Source: Mesocentrotus franciscanus
Taxonomy: Eukaryota > Echinodermata > Echinoidea > Camarodonta > Strongylocentrotidae
Assembly: GCA_037976565.1 (NCBI GenBank)
Contig: CP137673.1
Coordinates: forward strand, 7,527,202-7,591,201
Length of the DNA stretch: 64,000 nt
Reading direction: 5' to 3'
The notes beneath the pieces are model-generated. The model worked only from the letters and a program-made list of their open reading frames with translations, had not been told where the DNA came from and did not search any database. The position numbers were made by a program, and so were the translations under genes. Shown in pieces: positions 58,778 through 64,000 of the stretch; position 1 is the first letter of the stretch; the number at the start of each line of letters is the position of its first letter.

Positions 58778-59161
58778 CTGTTGAAAAGTGATAAATGAAG
58801 ATGGTAACGATACTGTTAATAATAATAATTTTAATTATGATAATGATACTACTCCTTTTCCTACTACTACTACTACTACTACTAGCTACTACTACTACTA
58901 CAAATAATTGCATTACGTTTCTCCAATTTAATAAGTAAATGTTACAATACAAGGCAAGGAAAAAAATAACCCCTTTCTAAATCAAATGTTTGTTTAAATT
59001 TCTGTAGGAATACTACAAACCTTTACAACCATGCCCTGGAGAAGAATTAGGGCTGTTTAATTTTTCTTTACTGTACTCTGATCTATTTGGGTAAATAGAC
59101 AGGCTTGATTACCTATTTAATGTTACCGTGGTTTATATATCCCCCACCCCCCTGTCGAACC

Positions 59162-59344
59162 ACGAGTAGGCGTTGTGGCGTGCGCCTGTAATCCAGCTAA
59201 CAGTGGAAGTTACAAACTGATTCAGCCGAGGACGCAGGTTCGAAACTGAGTCACGTCTTTCGGATGGTGACGTTAAAGGTCGGTCACCAGACGTAAATAA
59301 TCATATCTGACTGATATACATCTGTAAAAACCCAATACACACAC
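59162..59344. mobile_element. SINE with 7-bp target duplication
   Basis: Flanked by TCGAACC (59155-59161 and 59345-59351). Carries a box-B-like GGTTCGAAAC (about 59238), TGGCGTGCGCCTGTAATCCA and TTTCGGATGGTGACGTTAAA, the last a block common in echinoderm tRNA-type SINEs. Absent from the other array units. Confidence 0.7.
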
Positions 59345-59844
59345 TCGAACCTATCAGGCAAGGATGTTTTTCACCTCGAAATTGAATACCAATTTTAATT
59401 TCTGTTGAAATGCTTGGCTTACAAATATTTTCAGGGGGTCATATATGATTGGTTAAGAACGATTTAAAATGGAAATAATCACTGGTGTATGCATACGTAT
59501 ATTTGGTTTTCGAAAGAAAGTGAATTATTAATTTATCAGCCCATGTGAATATATACAATAATTACGTGTCTACGTCATTACATATCATCTTCAACTTCTC
59601 AATTCTTTTAGGCAAGTTAGAAAGAAGTAATGAATAATATAAAATATGATTATCATAATCAATACATATATCCAAGAGATATAAGACCACAAAGGCTCAG
59701 CAATTAATTTATATTTTTATGTCCTATGTTAAACTACTGATCTTTCTTGTTCGGGTACTAGAAAATATCATCTTTCGATTTTATCTATCTACGTATCAAT
59801 GGCAAGATTTACTTTGATAAAAAGTGACAAACCTTAGAAATTAC

Positions 59845-60039
59845 CTTTGAGGAAGAAGCAAGACGAGCAAGATCGTGGTAGAATTCATCATGTAGTAGCG
59901 TATTCCCGTAAACCTTATCGTAGAGCCCAATCGTCAGGTCGATGAGACAAGGCTGAAGACAGAGAAACCTGGCTAGGTCACGTGATGCTGATGGATCAGA
60001 CTTCTCTAGATTACAATCTTTTATGGATAACTTTTGAAC
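59845..60039 (-). CDS. LRR exon C
   Basis: 195 bp, phase 0. Starts VQKLSIKDCNLEKSDPSASR; the variable loop reads LYDKVYGNTLLHDEFYHD. Open. Differences between exons B-F cluster in this loop between LIDL and LHDEFYH. Confidence 0.8.
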
Positions 60040-60884
60040 CTGTTGAAAAGTGATAAATGAAGATGGTAACGATACTGTTAATAATAATAATTTTAATTTT
60101 GATAATGATACTACTCCTTCTCCTACTACTACTACTAGTACAAATAATTGCATTACGTTTCTTCAATTAAGTAAATGTTCCAATACAAGACAAAAAATTA
60201 CCCCTTTCTAAATCAAATGTTTGTTTGAATTGCTGTAGGAATACTACAAACCTTTACAACCATGCCCCTGGAGAAGAATTAGGGCTGTTCAATTTTTCTT
60301 TACTGTAGTCTGATCCATTTGGGTAAATAGACAGGCTTGATTACCTATTTAATGTTACCGTGATTTATATATCCCCCCCCCCCTTTCGAACCTATCAGGC
60401 AAGGATGTTTTCACCTCGAAATTTAATACCAATTTTATTTTCTGTTGAAATGCTTAGCTTACAAATATTTTCAGGGGGTCATATATGATTGGTTAAGAAC
60501 GATTTAAAATGGAAATAATCACTGGTGTATGCATACGTATATTTGGTTTTCGGAAGAAAGGTAATTATTAATTTATCAGCCCATGTGAATATATACAATG
60601 AATATGTGTCTACGTCATTACATATCATCTTCAACTTCTCAATTCTTTTAGGCAAGTTAGAAAGAAGTAATGAATAATATAACATATGATTATCATAATC
60701 AATACATATATCCAAGAGATATTAGACCGCAAAGACTCAGCAATTAATTTAGATTTTTATGTCCTATGTTAAACTACTGATCTTTCTTGTTCGGGTACTA
60801 GAAAATATCATCTTTCGATTTTATCTATCTACGTATCAATGGCAAGATTTACTTTGATAAAAAGTGACAAACCTTAGAAATTAC

Positions 60885-61079
60885 CTTTGAGGAAGAAGCA
60901 AGACGAGCAAGTTCGTGGTAGAATTCATCATGTAGAAGCGTTTCGCCGAAAACCGTAATGTTGTCCCCAATCTTCAGGTCGATGAGACAAGGCTGAAGAC
61001 AGAGAAACCTGGCTAGGTCACGTGATGCTGATGGATCATTCTTCTCTAGATTACAATCTTCTATGGATAACTTTTGAAC
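60885..61079 (-). CDS. LRR exon D
   Basis: 195 bp, phase 0. Starts VQKLSIEDCNLEKNDPSASR. The variable loop reads GDNITVFGETLLHDEFYHEL. Open; acceptor is atcag. Confidence 0.8.
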
Positions 61080-61941
61080 CTGATAAAAAGTGATAAATGA
61101 GGATGGTAATGATACTGTTAATAAAAATAATTTGAATTATGATAATGATACTACTCCTTCTCCTACTACTACTTCTAGTTACTACTACTACTACAAATAA
61201 TTGCATTACGTTTCTTCAATTAAGTAAATGTTACAATACAAGACAAGGACAAAAATTACCCCTTTCTAAATTAAATGTTTGTTTAAATTTCTGTAGGAAT
61301 ACTACAAAACTTTACAAACATGCCCTGGAGAAGAATTAGGGCTGTTTAATTTTTCTTTACTGTACTCTAATCCATTTGGGTAAATAGACAGGCTTGATTA
61401 TCTATTTAATGTTACCGTGATTCATATATCCCCCCCCCCCTTCGAATCTATCAGGCAAGGACGTTTTTTACCTCGAAATTGAATACCAATTTTAATTTCT
61501 GTTGAAATGCTTAGCTTACAAATATTTTCAGGGGGTCATATATGATTGGTTGAGAACGATTTAAAATTAAAATAATCACTGGTGTATGCATACGTATATT
61601 TGGTTTTCGAAAGAAAGTTTATTACTAATTTATCAGCCCATGTAAATATATACGATGAATACGTGTCTACGTCTTTACATATCATCTTCAACTTCTCAAT
61701 TCTTTTAGGCAAGTTAGAAAGAAGTAATGAATAATATAAAATATGACTAACATAATCAATACATATATCCAAGAGATATAAGACCGCAAAGACTCAGCAA
61801 TCAATTTAGATTTTTATGTCCTATGTTAAACTACTGATCTTTCTTGTTCGGGTACTAGAAAATATCATCTTTCGATTTTATCTATCTACGTATCAATGGC
61901 AAGATTTACTTTGATAAAAAGTGACAAACCTTAGAAATTAC

Positions 61942-62136
61942 CTTTGAGGAAGAAGCAAGACGAGCAAGTTCGTGGTAGAATTCATCATGTAGAAGCGTTT
62001 CGCCTAAAACCGTAATGTTGACCCCAATGTTCAGGTCGATGAGACAAGGCTGAAGACAGAGAAACCTGGCTAGGTCACGTGATGCTGATGGATCATTCTT
62101 TCCTAGATTACAATCTCCTATGGAAAACTTTTGAAC
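61942..62136 (-). CDS. LRR exon E
   Basis: 195 bp, phase 0. Starts VQKFSIGDCNLGKNDPSASR; variable loop GVNITVLGETLLHDEFYHEL. Open. Closest to exon D, as expected if D and E duplicated last. Confidence 0.8.
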
Positions 62137-63005
62137 CTGATAAAAAGTGATAAATGAGGATGGTAATGATACTGTTAATAAAAATAATTTGAATTATGAT
62201 AATGATACTACTCCTTCTCCTACTACTACTTCTAGTTACTACTACTACTACAAATAATTGCATTACGTTTCTCCAATTTAATAAGTAAATGTTACAATAC
62301 AAGGCAAGGAAAAAAATAACCCCTTTCTAAATCAATTGTTGTTTAAATTTCTGTAGGAATACTACAAACCTTTACAACCATGCCCTGAAGAAGAATAAGG
62401 GCTGTTTAATTTTTCTTTACTGTACTCTGATCCATTTGGGTACATAGACAGGCTTGATTATCTATTTAATGTTACCGTGATTCATATATCCCCCACCCCT
62501 TCGAATCTATCAGGCAAGGACGTTTTTTACCTCGAAATTGAATACCAATTTTATTTACTGTTGTAATGCTAACTGAAGCCAACATATATTTTCAGGGGGT
62601 CATATATGATTGGTTAAGAACGATTTAAAATTAAAATAATCACTGGTGTATGCATACGTATATTTGGTTTTCGAAAGAAAGTTTATTACTAATTTATCAG
62701 CCCATGTAAATATATACGATGAATACGTGTCTACGTCTTTACATATCATCTTCAACTTCTCAATTCTTTTAGGCAAGTTAGAAAGAAGTAATGAATAATA
62801 TAAAATATGACTAACATAATCAATACATATATCCAAGAGATATAAGACCGCAAAGACTCAGCAATCAATTTATATTTTTATGTCCTATGTTAAACTACTG
62901 ATCTTTCTTGTTCGGGTACTAGAAAATATCATCTTTCGATTTTATCTATCTACGTATCAATGGCAAGATTTACTTTGATAAAAAGTGACAAACCTTAGAA
63001 ATTAC

Positions 63006-63206
63006 CTTTGAGGAAGAAGCAAGACGAGCAAGTTCGTGGTAGAATTCATCATGTACCTGTAGAAGCGTCTTCCCGTAAACCGTATCGTAGAGCCCAATCA
63101 TCAGGTCGATGAGACAAGGCTGAAGACAGAGAAACCTGGCTAGGTCACGTGATGCTGATGGATCAGACTTCTCTGGATTACAACCTCCTATGGATAACTT
63201 TTGAAC
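63006..63206 (-). CDS. LRR exon F (two extra codons)
   Basis: 201 bp. Starts VQKLSIGGCNPEKSDPSASR; the loop GLYDTVYGKTLLQVHDEFYH has QV inserted (6 bp, 63055-63060). The insertion reads CAGGTA, matching an acceptor plus donor edge. Open. It is the most 5' exon seen; earlier exons (NACHT and others) must lie beyond the window, if present. Confidence 0.75.
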
Positions 63207-63633
63207 CTGTTGAAAAGTGATACTTGAAGATGGTAACGTTACTGTTAATAATAATAATTTTAATTTTGATGATACTACTCCTTCTCCTACTACTACTACT
63301 AGCTACTACTACTACAAATAATTGCATTACGTTTCTTCAATTTAATAAGTAAATGTTACAATACAAGGCAAGGAAAAAAATAACCCCTTTCTAAATCAAA
63401 TGTTTGTTTACATTTCTGTAGGAATACTACAAACCTTTACAACCATGCCCTGGAGAAGAATTAGGGCTGTTTAATTTTTCTTTACTGTAGTCTGATCCAT
63501 TTGGGTAAATAGACAGGCTTGATTACCTATTTAATGTTACCGTGATTTATATATCCCCCCCCCCTTTCGAACCTATCAGGCAAGGATGTTTTCCACCCCG
63601 AAATTTAATACCAATTTTATTTTCTGTTGAAAT

Positions 63634-64000
63634 CAGGGGCGGCGATTTATTTTCATGACCGGGGTGGGGGGACGAAATACGAGGGAGCAGAGTCGTAATG
63701 ACCAAAAACGTTTGGGGGAGGAAAAAATCCGCATCACCACCATTCTTACATGTTACATGAAGGCCCCGAACGTTTTCAAAGTGGAAGGGGGGGCTAAGTT
63801 TTAACGATCAGGTAGAGCAAAGCAAGTGGAGCGTAAATTGGCGTGGGGTCCTGGAGCAAAGCCCCGGCGGGGGTCAAGGGACGAAGCCCCCCGAAGCTCG
63901 GGGGTTTTAGGCATTTAATTACGTTCAGATGAGCGTATTTTGATACATTATTTGTGTCACTGGCATGCAGGTCACTAATTGGAGTGGGGTCTGGGGCGGA
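63634..64000. mobile_element. hAT-like repeat, cut by window end
   Basis: Begins CAGGGGCGGCGATTTATTTTC exactly where the LRR array sequence stops (after TTTTCTGTTGAAAT). CAGGGGCGG is a common hAT end. GC-rich body with GGGGCTAAG and AAGCCCC repeats; the right end is outside the window. Confidence 0.5.

Larger units (their letters stand above)
58003..63633 (-). repeat. Tandem array of about 1.06-kb LRR exon-intron units
   Basis: Five units repeat exon, intron, a (CTA) microsatellite, a CTGGAGAAGAATTAGGGCTG segment, a poly-C run and CGAACCTATCAGGCAAGGA. Exon starts are spaced 1,262, 1,040, 1,057 and 1,064 bp. The long first spacing is explained by a SINE. Introns are nearly as similar as exons, so expansion is recent or homogenised by gene conversion. 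Confidence 0.9.

Overview
This window looks like an echinoderm genome, most likely a sea urchin. It is AT-rich, intron-rich and crowded with transposons, and its right end carries a minus-strand array of leucine-rich-repeat (LRR) exons of the kind seen in the expanded NLR immune-receptor family of sea urchins. The species call is inference from gene content. Nothing prokaryotic, viral or CRISPR-like is present, and I found no tRNA or rRNA gene. One 500-base assembly gap (46594-47093) breaks the sequence.

Layout. 0.6-3.4 kb: the last three exons of a plus-strand gene with a BEN-like domain, with a hAT-type MITE in one intron. 4.09-22.0 kb: a putative giant (about 17.9 kb) Mutator-like (MULE) DNA transposon with roughly 600-bp terminal inverted repeats. 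Its transposase has ten exons whose splice phases all fit (about 860 codons), with DDE and SWIM zinc-finger regions. It is dead: at least two frameshifts, and a 1,058-bp hAT-type element sits inside a coding exon with a perfect 8-bp target duplication; a sister copy sits in an intron. 22.0-25.2 kb: nested MITEs and fold-back elements. 25.3-26.5 kb: a head-to-head palindromic minisatellite made of TGTGGTA-type units. 26.5-30.9 kb: a spliced transposase-like gene with a basic coiled N-terminus, a Cys-rich/DDE-like core, a 9-residue acidic tandem repeat exon and a Tudor-like C-terminal module.

31-46.4 kb is mosaic. It holds a broken piggyBac transposase, a broken second transposase fragment, a nearly complete minus-strand L2/CR1-type LINE with a 2A-like motif near its N-terminus (38.1-42.5 kb), and around that LINE a series of splice-bounded plus-strand coding blocks. 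These encode Pro/Ser-rich, zinc-binding, Lys/Glu-rich and SGNH-hydrolase-like segments, many with single-base frameshifts. 47.1-56.7 kb is gene-poor and rich in microsatellites and repeats. 56.8-63.2 kb (minus strand) holds six LRR exons. Five of them lie in an approximately 1.06-kb tandem array of whole exon-plus-intron units, one unit carrying a recent SINE insertion. The array is cut at its right end by a hAT-like repeat that runs out of the window.

How the pieces relate: most coding signal here is selfish DNA in several generations (element within element). The two likely host loci are the BEN-like gene at the left edge and the NLR-type LRR array at the right edge. The 26.5-30.9 kb gene may be a transposon or a gene derived from one.
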